The notes under the pieces were generated by a model, which searched no databases, had not been told where the DNA came from, and saw only the letters and a program-made list of their open reading frames with translations. Of a stretch of DNA of 64,000 nucleotides, positions 43,204 to 51,549 are shown piece after piece. The stretch comes from Verrucomicrobiota bacterium (GTDB lineage: Bacteria > Verrucomicrobiota > Verrucomicrobiia > Limisphaerales > JADLHS01): NCBI GenBank assembly GCA_029573725.1, contig JAKQDQ010000104.1, positions 18,049-82,048 on the forward strand, in the 5' to 3' direction. Within the stretch, counting starts at the first letter, position 1. Every line of letters starts with the position of its first letter. A program made the position numbers and the translations under genes.

Positions 43204-43364
43204 GGAGCGGAGGCGGAATGCGTCGCCAGACGCCCGGGGGTTCAACCCGCGGCCGCGCACGAAGAAACGCCGACGTCGTCCGCTGGACTGTTGCGGAACG
43301 CCGCCCCGCGGCATCGGAGGTTCTGTAGCCGTTTGCAGACGGGCGCCGGAGCAAGGATAAAGAA

Positions 43365-43393
43365 TTGAGTGCGCGCAGGGGCGGCGCCATGCT
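43365..43393 (+). promoter_or_regulatory. Weak candidate promoter for the ebo cluster
   Basis: TTGAGT at 43365-43370, 17-bp spacer, CATGCT at 43388-43393 (or TGCTAT at 43390-43395, 19-bp spacer). The -10 box would end 8-10 nt before ATG 43404, again suggesting a nearly leaderless mRNA. Confidence 0.3.
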
Positions 43394-43403
43394 ATGTTCC
43401 GGT

Positions 43404-43676
43404 ATGCAGCGGCGACAATTGCTCGATCTTTATTATCTGGAAGCGCGCTCCAAGTTGCTTGATCTTGCGGCCTTTCTCGACCGGGTGGAGCGCGCGCCGG
43501 GCGAGGCGGATTTTCGTTGGGACGCCTTCCACGCGGCGCTGGCGCGAATGCAGGCGTCCCCGGGGGGACGCGCGGCCGGGGTGCTGGACGCCTTGAGCGA
43601 TCCCACCACCGAACCCATTCCGGTGGCCACGACGAAGGCCGCCTGCGGCGCCTGGCCCGGAAACGCCGTCAGCTGA
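43404..43676 (+). CDS. Small first protein of the ebo cluster (EboA position)
   Basis: A 90-residue cytoplasmic protein. Seen: MQRRQLLDLYYLEARSKLLD, an amphipathic helix LAAFLDRVERA, and a C-terminal SDPTTEPIPVATTKAACGAWPG with one Cys. It lies 30 bp before EboB on the same strand. In other ebo clusters the first gene encodes EboA, a longer protein of unknown function; this one is only 90 residues, so it is either a shortened EboA or a different small partner. The family match cannot be confirmed by eye. ATG 43404 gives the cleanest N-terminus; ATG 43389 is also in frame. Confidence 0.55.
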   Translation: MQRRQLLDLYYLEARSKLLDLAAFLDRVERAPGEADFRWDAFHAALARMQASPGGRAAGVLDALSDPTTEPIPVATTKAACGAWPGNAVS

Positions 43677-43706
43677 AATCCGCCGGGAGGCTCCGCCCAA
43701 TTTCTC

Positions 43707-44522
43707 ATGCGATACATTGAACCACATGCGCACATGGTGAGTCGCACGACGGACGATTACCGGGCGATGGTTGTTGCCGGTTGTGCCGCGGTGTGCGAGC
43801 CCGCGTTCTGGGCGGGCTTTGACCGGAGCTCCGCGGCGGGCTTTTATGATTATTTTGGTCAGTTGACGGAGCATGAACCCCGGCGCGCCGCGAAGTTCGG
43901 GCTGCCGCACTTCTGCTGGTTGTGCATCAATCCCAAGGAGGCGGAGGACGTCCAGCTGGCGCAGGAGGTGATTGCGTTGATTCCGCAGTTCCTGTCGCGG
44001 CCGAACGTGCTGGGCATTGGCGAGATTGGTCTGAACAAGAATTCGCGCAATGAGTTGAAGGTGCTGGAGCTGCAGGTGGACCTGGCGGCGCGCCAGGATC
44101 AGCTCGTTCTGGTGCATACGCCGCACCTTGAGGACAAGCTGAAGGGGACGCGCCTGATCCTGGATGTGTTGCGGGCGGACGGCCGCATTCCGCCCGGGCG
44201 CTGCCTGATTGATCATGTGGAAGAACACACGGTGAAACTGGTGTTGGACCGGGGGTTCTGGGGCGGGATGACGTTGTATCCGGAGTCCAAATGCACCGCG
44301 GCCCGCGCGGTGGACATGATTGAGCAGTATGGCGGCGAGCGGCTGTGGATGAACAGCGCGTGTGACTGGGGCGTGAGTGTGCCGCTGGCCGTTCCGTACG
44401 CCGCCCAGGAACTGCGCCGGCGCGGACATGACGCGGGCATGATTGACCGGCTGATTTACGGGAACCCGAAGCGTTTTCTCTCGCAGTGCGCCAAGTTCCG
44501 GCTGCCGGAGGCTGCCTCCTGA
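43707..44522 (+). CDS. eboB: TatD-family metal-dependent hydrolase EboB
   Basis: A 271-residue amidohydrolase-fold protein. Seen: IEPHAHM (the H-x-H metal ligands), [11 protein letters not shown] (metal-binding Glu), [19 protein letters not shown] and SACDWG (catalytic Asp). Known: these mark the TatD-like branch of metal-dependent hydrolases, and a TatD-like protein is EboB in the ebo cluster. The natural substrate is unknown. All expected metal ligands appear to be present, so it is probably an active enzyme. It stands between the small first gene and EboE (12 bp gap). Confidence 0.85.
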   Translation: MRYIEPHAHMVSRTTDDYRAMVVAGCAAVCEPAFWAGFDRSSAAGFYDYFGQLTEHEPRRAAKFGLPHFCWLCINPKEAEDVQLAQEVIALIPQFLSRPNVLGIGEIGLNKNSRNELKVLELQVDLAARQDQLVLVHTPHLEDKLKGTRLILDVLRADGRIPPGRCLIDHVEEHTVKLVLDRGFWGGMTLYPESKCTAARAVDMIEQYGGERLWMNSACDWGVSVPLAVPYAAQELRRRGHDAGMIDRLIYGNPKRFLSQCAKFRLPEAAS

Positions 44523-44534
44523 AGTGATCGCGTC

Positions 44535-45704
44535 ATGTTGTTGAAGCACGGCCTGCACCTGGCATATTGCACGAACATTCACCGCAGTGAAACGTGGGCG
44601 GAAACGTTTGCGGCGCTCGAACAATCCACGTTGCGCGTCAAGGCGCGGGTGCAGCCGCGCGGCCGTTACGCCATCGGATTGCGTCTCAGCGACCGGGCGG
44701 CGCAGGAATTGAGCGATCCGGCAGCGTTGCTGGGGTTCCAGCGCTGGTTGGACCGGCATGACGCCTATGTGTTTACGATCAACGGATTTCCGTTCGGGCA
44801 GTTTCACGATGTGCGCGTGAAGGAAAATGTTTACCGTCCGGACTGGACGGACGCGCGTCGCGTGGCCTACACGGAACGGCTGTTTCGCTTGCTGGCGCAG
44901 TTGCTGCCGCCGGAGGTGGAAGGCAGCGTCAGCACGTCGCCCGGAACGCACAAGGACTTCATCACCCGCCCGGAGCAGGCGGAACAAATGCGCGCGAATT
45001 TCTGGCGGCTGGTGGAATTTTTGGATGAGTTGAGCGGAAAATCCAATCGGTTGTTGCACCTGGGGGTTGAACCCGAGCCGTTCGGCTGGTTTGAAAACAC
45101 CGCCGAGACCGTGCAGTTCTTCGAGCGGATGCGGGAGGCGCATCCCGGTGATGCCCGCCTGGAGCGGCATCTGGGCGTGAACTATGACGCCTGCCATCTG
45201 GCGGTGGAATTTGAAGAGCCGGCGGCGGCAATGGCTGAATTCCAGCGGCACGGCATCCGCATCAGCAAGCTGCATCTCAGCAGCGCACTGCGCTTGCGGC
45301 CGACGCCGGCGGCGCTGCAGCTGCTCGCGCGCTTCGATGAACCGGTCTATTTGCACCAGGTCATCGTCCGCCAGGCGGACGGCCGGCTGGTGAAATTCCG
45401 CGATCTCGCCCCCGCGCTGCAGAGCGCCGCAAGGACCGCCCGGCCGCCGGATGAGGAGTGGCGGGTGCATTTCCACGTGCCGTTGCATTGGCAGCCGACG
45501 GGACCGTTGCAATCCACGGTGGATCAGGTGCGGGGCTTGTTGCCCCTGTTGCAGGCGCAACCGCAGTTGTGTTCGCATCTTGAAATGGAAACCTACACCT
45601 GGGCGGTGCTGCCCGAGTTCCTGCACAGTGCGGAGGTCGTGGATCAATTGGTCGGCGAGTATGAGTGGGTCCTGCGAGAACTCGCGCACTGGGGGTTGTG
45701 CTGA
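44535..45704 (+). CDS. eboE: Metabolite traffic protein EboE (xylose-isomerase-like TIM barrel)
   Basis: A 389-residue cytoplasmic protein of the AP-endonuclease-2/xylose-isomerase-like fold. Seen: HLAYCTNIHRSETWAETFAAL at the start, with TNIH and the following W, then YVFTINGFPFGQFH, VKENVYRPDW, SVSTSPGTHKDF, LGVEPEPFGW (Glu ligand), GVNYDACHLAVEFEEP (D and H ligands), ISKLHLSSAL, and LEMETYTWAVLP near the end. Known: the YCTN(I/V)H and ETYTW blocks are typical of EboE in ebo clusters as I recall them. No enzymatic activity is established for the family. Gene order here places eboE before eboC and eboD. Confidence 0.85.
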   Translation: MLLKHGLHLAYCTNIHRSETWAETFAALEQSTLRVKARVQPRGRYAIGLRLSDRAAQELSDPAALLGFQRWLDRHDAYVFTINGFPFGQFHDVRVKENVYRPDWTDARRVAYTERLFRLLAQLLPPEVEGSVSTSPGTHKDFITRPEQAEQMRANFWRLVEFLDELSGKSNRLLHLGVEPEPFGWFENTAETVQFFERMREAHPGDARLERHLGVNYDACHLAVEFEEPAAAMAEFQRHGIRISKLHLSSALRLRPTPAALQLLARFDEPVYLHQVIVRQADGRLVKFRDLAPALQSAARTARPPDEEWRVHFHVPLHWQPTGPLQSTVDQVRGLLPLLQAQPQLCSHLEMETYTWAVLPEFLHSAEVVDQLVGEYEWVLRELAHWGLC

Positions 45705-45873
45705 GGCCGCCGCGCACCGGCAACGGGCGGTGCGAACGTTTCGTAGAAAAGGCTTTCATTTGCCGGCACGTTTTTCTTTCCTGAAGGCAACGACGAAACG
45801 CCACCACGGAAAACCCGGACCCCCACGGATTGGAATGAAAGAGCGCGGTTAATTGCCGCAGAACTTCTGGACC

Positions 45874-46734
45874 ATGACTCAGCCGCCGTTACGACTGCAT
45901 ACCCTGCTGGCGCTGGGACGCGCTTCCAACCTGCCGACGGTCTGGTCGAATTGTCTGGCGGCCTGGTTGATCAGCGGCGGGGGCAACTGGTGGGCCTTCC
46001 CGTTGCTCGCCCTGGGCGCCTCCCTGTTGTATCTCGGCGGGATGTTTTTGAACGATGCGTTCGACGTGGAGTTTGACCGCCAATTCCGCAGCGAACGCCC
46101 GATTCCCGCCGGGCACATCAGCGCCCGGGATGTCTGGTGGTATGGGGGATTGCAATTGTTTGCTGGCTGGCTGTTGCTGTTTTTTCTGGGCGTCACTGTG
46201 GCGTGGCTGGCGCTGGCGCTGGCCGCGACGATTGTTTTCTACGACGCCGTGCATAAACGCACCGAATTCGCGCCGCTCCTCATGGCGGGGTGCCGCTGGC
46301 TGCTCTACCTCGTGGCGGGTGCCGCCACGCTGCAGGAATTGCGCTTTCCCGTCCTCGGCCATGGCGCGGCCCTGGGGGCGTACATCGTGGGACTGAGTTT
46401 TGTGGCCCGGGTTGAAAGCCGGTCCGGTCCCGCGCCCTTGTGGCCACTGGTGCTGGTGGCGACGCCTCTGATCGCGAACGTTTGGATTGAGCCGTCCCGC
46501 AATGCTTGGTCGTGGCTGGCGTCCGCCCTGTTGCTGGTCTGGCTGGTCAGGTGTGTGTGGAGCTTCCATCGAGATGCGAAGTCTGACGTGAGCCGGCTGA
46601 TTTCCGGGTTGCTGGCCGGCGTCGTGCTGGTGGATGGCGCGGCGGTCTCCACCTTGTCGCCGGGCGCATTCCTGGGGTTTGCCGGGCTCTTCGCGCTGGC
46701 GCGGTGGCTGCAACGCGCCGTGCCGGCCACCTGA
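45874..46734 (+). CDS. eboC: UbiA-like prenyltransferase EboC
   Basis: A 286-residue membrane protein with about eight helices. Seen: the first aspartate motif NDAFDVEFD (N-D-x-x-D-x-x-x-D) after helix 2, the RSERPIPAGHIS loop, and the second, weaker motif FYDAVHKR with only one aspartate. Known: N-D-x-x-D-x-x-x-D and R-P-I-(P/A)-x-G are UbiA superfamily signatures; EboC is the UbiA member of the ebo cluster. The acceptor and prenyl donor are unknown. A TTG at 45853 is in frame but the ATG at 45874 is preferred. The 169-bp gap behind eboE is the largest inside the cluster and holds no recognisable gene. Confidence 0.85.
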   Translation: MTQPPLRLHTLLALGRASNLPTVWSNCLAAWLISGGGNWWAFPLLALGASLLYLGGMFLNDAFDVEFDRQFRSERPIPAGHISARDVWWYGGLQLFAGWLLLFFLGVTVAWLALALAATIVFYDAVHKRTEFAPLLMAGCRWLLYLVAGAATLQELRFPVLGHGAALGAYIVGLSFVARVESRSGPAPLWPLVLVATPLIANVWIEPSRNAWSWLASALLLVWLVRCVWSFHRDAKSDVSRLISGLLAGVVLVDGAAVSTLSPGAFLGFAGLFALARWLQRAVPAT

Positions 46735-46815
46735 GCACGGCCTCCCGCAGGCCGCAATCCGAAACGGCACTTGCCTCGCGGCGCGTGCCCACGGAGACTG
46801 GGAGTTCTTGGTGAC

Positions 46816-47961
46816 ATGGATTTGATCGAACGTAAAATTCAAGTTGGCTGGCAACATCGGGTGTTTTTCACCGACCGGGTTTTCCATCCGGAGAATCTCA
46901 CGCTGCGGAACGTCTTGGGATCTGACGCGGACGGGGGGGGGCGTCAGGCCCTGGTGGTTGTAGATGCGGGTTTGGCGCGCGCTCAGGCAGGTTTGGTACA
47001 GGCCATCGAAACTTATTTCAAACCCGGTTCGCCAGGCATCACCCTGGCGGGGCCGCCGCGGTTGTGTCCGGGCGGAGAAGCCGTCAAAGCGTCCTGGGCT
47101 GCGGTTGCCGAATTGCATGCGGCGATTGATCGGCATCACATTGATCGCCATTCGTATCTGATCGCGGTCGGCGGCGGCGCGCTGCTGGACATGGCCGGAC
47201 TGGCGGCAGCGACGGCGCATCGCGGGGTGCGGCATGTGCGCATTCCAACGACGACGTTGAGCCAGTGTGATTCGGGCGTGGGCGTGAAAAACGGCATTAA
47301 CGCGTTTGGCAAGAAAAATTTCATCGGCACGTTTGCGCCGCCACATGCGGTCATCAATGATTTCCAGCTGCTCGCCACCCTGGGGGCGCGGGATTGGCGC
47401 GCGGGGTTTGTGGAAGCGGTCAAGGTGGCGTGCATTCGCAGCCGGGAGTTTTTTGCCGCGCTGGAAGCGGATGCCCCCGCGCTGGCGCAATTCCAGCCGG
47501 CCGCGGTCCGCAGGTTGATACGCCGGTGCGCCGAACTGCACGTCAACCACATCGCTACGAGCGGCGATCCGTTTGAATTTGGCTCGGCGCGCCCGCTGGA
47601 TTTTGGCCATTGGGCGGCGCACAAGCTGGAGCAGATGTCAGACTTCACGCTGCGTCATGGCGAAGCGGTGGCGGTCGGCATCGCGTTGGACGTGACCTAC
47701 GCGCGGCGGGCGGGATTGCTCGGGGCGGAGAACGCCGAGCGCGTATTGCAACTACTGGCGGGACTGGGCTTTGCGTTGTTCCATCCGGACCTCCAACGGC
47801 CGGAGCTGTTGACGGGACTGGAGGAATTTCGGGAGCACCTGGGCGGCCAATTGATGATCACCTTGTTGCGCGACGTGGGCGCGGGCCTCGAAGTGAGCGA
47901 AATGAACGTGGATTTGATCCGGGCCGCCATTGCCGAGCTGGCCGAACGATTCACCGCATGA
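46816..47961 (+). CDS. eboD: 3-dehydroquinate-synthase-like sugar phosphate cyclase EboD
   Basis: A 381-residue cyclase-fold enzyme. Seen: nucleotide-binding VGGGALLDMAGLAAATAHRG, IPTTTLSQCDSGVGVKNGIN, FGKKNFIGTFAPP, the metal-binding Glu in GFVEAVKVA, and the two histidines in DFGHWAAHKLE and LRHGEAVAVGIALD. Known: these correspond to the NAD- and zinc-binding residues of the dehydroquinate synthase family; EboD is a distinct branch whose product is unknown, so this should not be taken as the shikimate-pathway enzyme. All metal ligands are conserved. The stop overlaps the eboF start (ATGA), so the two are translationally coupled. Confidence 0.85.
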   Translation: MDLIERKIQVGWQHRVFFTDRVFHPENLTLRNVLGSDADGGGRQALVVVDAGLARAQAGLVQAIETYFKPGSPGITLAGPPRLCPGGEAVKASWAAVAELHAAIDRHHIDRHSYLIAVGGGALLDMAGLAAATAHRGVRHVRIPTTTLSQCDSGVGVKNGINAFGKKNFIGTFAPPHAVINDFQLLATLGARDWRAGFVEAVKVACIRSREFFAALEADAPALAQFQPAAVRRLIRRCAELHVNHIATSGDPFEFGSARPLDFGHWAAHKLEQMSDFTLRHGEAVAVGIALDVTYARRAGLLGAENAERVLQLLAGLGFALFHPDLQRPELLTGLEEFREHLGGQLMITLLRDVGAGLEVSEMNVDLIRAAIAELAERFTA

Positions 47962-49370
47962 AACGCACGGCCGTCCTGAATGTTGTCGGCTTGTCGGAAT
48001 CCCTGCTGGGAGAGTCCACGCCGCAGTTGAACGCCTTCCGGGCGCGCAGCGCCTTGACGCGGATTGAGCCGGCCTTTCCCGCGGTCACCTGCACCGCCCA
48101 ATCCACGTATCTGACGGGGCTGCCGCCGGCCGGACATGGCGTCGTGGCCAACGGTTGGTTTAATCGCGAGCTCAGTGAAGTGCAGTTTTGGAAGCAGTCC
48201 AACCGGATCGTGCAGGGCAAGAAATTATGGGAGGCGTTGCGGGAGCAGGACGCCCGCTTCACCTGCGCGCAGCTGTTCTGGTGGTACAACATGTATGCGG
48301 CGGTGGATTGGGCCATGACGCCACGGCCCATGTATCCCGCCGACGGCCGCAAGATTTTTGGCATCTACACCTGGCCCTTTGCGTTGGGAGTGGAGGTCCA
48401 ACGGGAGCTCGGCGCGTTTCCGTTCCCTGCGTTCTGGGGGCCGGCCGCGGGCGTGGACTCGACCCGGTTTCCGGCGGATGCCGTGTCGCAATGGATCGCC
48501 GCGGCGGCGAAATGGGTGGAGGAGAAACACGCCCCCACGCTCAACCTCATCTATCTGCCTCACTTGGATTACAACCTGCAACGCCTCGGTCCACAGCACC
48601 CCGGGATACCGCAGGACCTGCGCCGTCTGGACGCCCTGGTGGGCGACTTGATCACCTGGCTGGAACGCCGCTCCGTGCAGGTGGTGGTGCTTTCGGAATA
48701 CGGCATCAGCGCGGTGGAGACCCCGGTGCATTTGAACCGCCGCTTTCGCGAGCTTGGCTGGCTGGTGGTCAAGGAGGAGCTCGGGCGGGAATTGCTGGAC
48801 TGCGGCGCGAGTCGCGTCTTTGCCGTGGCGGACCATCAAGTCGCGCACGTTTATGTGCAGGATGCCGCTCTGATCCCCACCGTGCGCACCGTGTTGGAGC
48901 GGCAACCGGGAGTGGGCGAGGTCTGGGGCGAGGCGGAGAAACGGCAGCACCAGATCCATCATCCGCGCGCCGGGGAACTGATCGCCATTGCGAAACCCTC
49001 CGCCTGGTTTACCTACTACTATTGGCACGACGACCGGCGCGCCCCGGACTTTGCGCGGACGGTGGACATCCATCGGAAGCCGGGCTACGATCCGGTGGAA
49101 CTGTTCCTGAACCCGCAAATCGCCTGCGTCAAGGCCCGGATTGCCTGGCGGCTGCTGCAGAAACGACTCGGCTTCCGCATGTTGATGGATGTCATTCCGC
49201 TGGATGCGACCCTCGTGAAAGGCTCGCACGGCGCGCGGCCGGCCAATCCGCGGGAGTGGCCGATCTGCATCGGCGGCGCGCACGGGGCGGAAACGGGGAC
49301 GAGCATGCCCGCCACCGGGGTGTACGATTGGTTGTATCAGACGGTGCTGGGGCGCGGCCGGCGGACGTGA
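47958..49370 (+). CDS. eboF: Alkaline-phosphatase-superfamily protein EboF with altered metal ligands
   Basis: A 470-residue protein of the nucleotide pyrophosphatase/phosphodiesterase fold, last gene of the ebo cluster. Seen: the nucleophile region FPAVTCTAQSTYLTGLPPAGHGVVANGW (landmark PAVTCTAQSTYLTG), LIYLPHLDYNLQRLGP, VVLSEYGIS, FAVADHQVAHVYV and KGSHGARP. Known: the superfamily needs an N-terminal Asp, the Thr/Ser, and a D-H pair in an S-D-H-G-M loop for one metal, and D, H, H for the other. Here the N-terminal strand VLNVVGLS lacks the Asp and the loop reads SEYGI. The second site (D in HLDYN, a nearby His, H in GSHG) seems intact. It could be a one-metal enzyme or a non-enzymatic carrier. 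ATG 47958 overlaps the eboD stop. Confidence 0.82.
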   Translation: MKRTAVLNVVGLSESLLGESTPQLNAFRARSALTRIEPAFPAVTCTAQSTYLTGLPPAGHGVVANGWFNRELSEVQFWKQSNRIVQGKKLWEALREQDARFTCAQLFWWYNMYAAVDWAMTPRPMYPADGRKIFGIYTWPFALGVEVQRELGAFPFPAFWGPAAGVDSTRFPADAVSQWIAAAAKWVEEKHAPTLNLIYLPHLDYNLQRLGPQHPGIPQDLRRLDALVGDLITWLERRSVQVVVLSEYGISAVETPVHLNRRFRELGWLVVKEELGRELLDCGASRVFAVADHQVAHVYVQDAALIPTVRTVLERQPGVGEVWGEAEKRQHQIHHPRAGELIAIAKPSAWFTYYYWHDDRRAPDFARTVDIHRKPGYDPVELFLNPQIACVKARIAWRLLQKRLGFRMLMDVIPLDATLVKGSHGARPANPREWPICIGGAHGAETGTSMPATGVYDWLYQTVLGRGRRT

Positions 49371-49403
49371 GGCGGACCGGGAGACCGGCCGGGAATTGGT
49401 GGA

Positions 49404-49451
49404 TGGTGGCGCCGGGGAGATTCGAACCTCTGATCCCACCATGCCATTGTG
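49404..49451 (-). pseudogene. Degenerate 3'-half of a tRNA-Ala gene
   Basis: Read on the minus strand this resembles the 3' half of the intact tRNA-Ala(GGC) at 54616-54691: the anticodon loop ATGGCAT is the same, the TTCGAATC T-loop and GGCNCCACCA end are present, but the T-stem no longer pairs well, one base is missing and the 5' half is absent. It is 33 bp behind eboF. Confidence 0.7.
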
Positions 49452-50208
49452 AGGAACGGCCCCGTTTCCTCCCGAAAACCGAGGCGCAAATAATCTGTTG
49501 CCCACCGTTGTCGGCTTCCTTTCGCCTTTTTCCGGATGAGGACAATTGATACCGATTCTCTGCCGCCGCCTGCCATCGCGCGTAAGCGTCACGTGAGGCA
49601 CCATTGGCTGGAGTCTGACGGAAATCATGGTTCGGAGAACTATGACATCTACGCGTGGTTCAGATCCGGTCTCCCTAACGGTTGCGGCAGGGATGCTGAA
49701 ATTGCCAGTGACAATCGCGGCAATCGTTCTGAAATCCAAAGCGATGCGCTGGTTCGAGCATGTTCCCGGGGCATACTTCCACGCGCCCATGCGCTCGGCT
49801 GTGGTGATAGTACCCAGGTGGGTAACGAGAGCGCACCCGTGCCGGCCGCCTGAGTTTGTGTGGCCGACCTGAGACCCTCGCCTCGCGCCAGTGCCTCCCC
49901 ATCAACCCCAACGTTCTGTCCTGTGCGAGAGCCGTGCTGGAAATTGTCATTTGCATTTCAATCATGCAAGCCGCCGCAGCGGCGCGGCGAAGCCTGCCTT
50001 TGACGGCGGTGCGGGGCAAGGCTTTGCCCGGGGCAGGCTGCAATTTGTTGTGCGGCAATGGCAAAATGTTTTTGCCATCAGGCAGACACGGCGCGCATCC
50101 AATGAGAGTGAGGGCGCGAGTGCCTTTCATGCGACAATTGCGACGGCGACGATTTCCCGGCTGCAGGTTTGGTCGGACGCCGTCTTCGCTCGGATACGCC
50201 AATCGCTT
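49452..50208. other. Non-coding stretch after the tRNA remnant
   Basis: About 760 bp with only short, unrelated frames on both strands (for example plus-strand 49627-49872, which has a hydrophobic stretch but no recognisable motif). It may hold decayed coding sequence. Confidence 0.45.
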
Positions 50209-51333
50209 TCACCCGTACATCGGCAGCGGATGCAATTCAAAATCTGGAAATACCTGTTTCAATTTTTCGCTGACACCGTGGCGTTGCAGAATCGGCGCGA
50301 GGACGTTGCGATAGTTTGTCGTCACCGGCAAATCGCCCGGCCCTTCCAGCACGTCGCGGCTCAAGCCCGGCCATGTGCCCAGCACGCGACCACCCTTGAT
50401 GCCGCCGCCCAGCACGAACATCACGCTGCCGCGACCGTGGTCGGTGCCGAACGCGGAATTTTCCTCCACGCGCCGGCCAAATTCCGTCATCGCCACCACC
50501 GTTGTGTGATTCATTTCGTCGCCGAGGTCCTGATAAAATGCCGACAGCCCGCGCGCGAGCCGGGTCATCAGCGGGTCCATGAGCGTGCCCTGGCCGAAAT
50601 GCGAATCCCAGCCGCCCAAGTCCAGCGACACTGCCTGCAAACCCACGCGGGCCTTGATCAGCCGCGCGATCTGCACGAGGCCGCGCGAAAAATCATCCGG
50701 CCCATAGTCCGCGCCGTTGGCCGGCTGATATTTTTCGTGGCGCAACTGCTCAACGCGCCGGATGGCGGCCAGTGTGTCCCGTCCGGCCGACGCGAGCATG
50801 TCCGTCTGCATGCCGTATAATCTGGCCAGCGACTGGGTGAGGCGCGCGCCGCTGGTGCCGAGGGAAAAATCATCCAACGATTGCAACACCGTTGTCGCGG
50901 GCGCGCCGCGCAGACATTCGGGAATCGCCCGGCCCAGCGCCACGGCGGCGAGCGGGCCGCTGGCAGCGGTATTGTGCGCGCGCAAAAAACGCCCGAGCCA
51001 GCCGCCGCCCGTGATGCCGGCGTGCTCCATCAGATCCTGCGCTTCAAAGTGCGACCGCGTGGCGTCCTCCGATCCTGCGGCGTGCACGATGGCAAGCGAG
51101 CCGTCCTTGTAAGCGGGCTCCAGTTTTTTTAGCAGCGGGTTCAGCCCGTAAAACCCGTCCAATGGCACGCACTCCCTGCGCGAGATGGCAATGCGCGGCC
51201 GGGCGCGGTAATAACCGTCGTCCTCGAGCGGTGCGACGAGATTCAAGCCGTCCGCCCCGCCGCGCAAAAAGATGACAACGAGCGTCTGGCGCTGGTCGCC
51301 GTTGCCGGTCAGAAAACTTTGCGCGTCGGACAT
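50209..51333 (-). CDS. DUF1501 family protein (copy 2)
   Basis: A 374-residue protein. Seen: LVVIFLRGGADGLNLVAPL, RSHFEAQDLME, VVAMTEFGRRVEENSAFGTDHGRG (landmark TEFGRRVEEN) and GGIKGGRVLG. These match the DUF1501 signature, with GGADGLN in place of GGNDGLN. Odd: no Tat or other signal is visible at the N-terminus, unlike copy 1. Its partner DUF1800 gene lies 216 bp upstream on the same strand, separated by two palindromic repeats. ATG 51333 is used; the frame stays open to 51387, but that part translates vector-like repeat DNA rather than family sequence. Confidence 0.9.
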   Translation of the reverse strand: MSDAQSFLTGNGDQRQTLVVIFLRGGADGLNLVAPLEDDGYYRARPRIAISRRECVPLDGFYGLNPLLKKLEPAYKDGSLAIVHAAGSEDATRSHFEAQDLMEHAGITGGGWLGRFLRAHNTAASGPLAAVALGRAIPECLRGAPATTVLQSLDDFSLGTSGARLTQSLARLYGMQTDMLASAGRDTLAAIRRVEQLRHEKYQPANGADYGPDDFSRGLVQIARLIKARVGLQAVSLDLGGWDSHFGQGTLMDPLMTRLARGLSAFYQDLGDEMNHTTVVAMTEFGRRVEENSAFGTDHGRGSVMFVLGGGIKGGRVLGTWPGLSRDVLEGPGDLPVTTNYRNVLAPILQRHGVSEKLKQVFPDFELHPLPMYG

Positions 51334-51380
51334 GGGGCTAGTTGAGGGTTGAGCGTTGACGGTTAATGGAAAAAATCTGC

Positions 51381-51420
51381 CCCCCACCCCGATCCTTTCC
51401 CCATCCGATGGGGAGAGGGA
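51381..51420 (-). repeat. Palindromic repeat, copy A (inverted orientation)
   Basis: Arms at 51394-51404 and 51408-51418 pair with one wobble around a 3-nt loop, with a C-rich CCCCCACCCC flank on the left. On the minus strand the order is CCCTCTCCCC, hairpin, then CGGGGTGGGG, the same layout as copy B. Confidence 0.7.
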
Positions 51421-51484
51421 ACAGCAAATTGCGTCTCACGAAAATTTCAACCCCGCCCGATTTGCCGACAACCTGACGATGATT

Positions 51485-51525
51485 CTCCCTCTCCCCTTCA
51501 GAAGGGGAGAGGGCCGGGGTGAGGG
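51485..51525 (+). repeat. Palindromic repeat, copy B
   Basis: CCCTCTCCCCTTC (51487-51499) pairs perfectly with GAAGGGGAGAGGG (51501-51513), then CCGGGGTGAGGGG follows. Translated on the minus strand it gives the widespread repeat peptide LTPALSPSEGERE, a known dispersed short repeat type. Copy A has the same layout in the opposite direction. Confidence 0.8.
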
Positions 51526-51549
51526 GATTTCTCGCCGTCGTTCCCACGT

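Noticed and set aside
46816..47961. Assignment of the cyclase as aroB (shikimate pathway)
   Set aside because: Its context is the ebo cluster and the sequence departs from AroB around the substrate-binding loop, so EboD is the better call.
49536..50202. Frames around 49536-49853, 49627-49872 (plus) and 49675-50202 (minus)
   Set aside because: No motif, mutually overlapping, no ribosome-binding site or promoter; treated as non-coding or decayed DNA.
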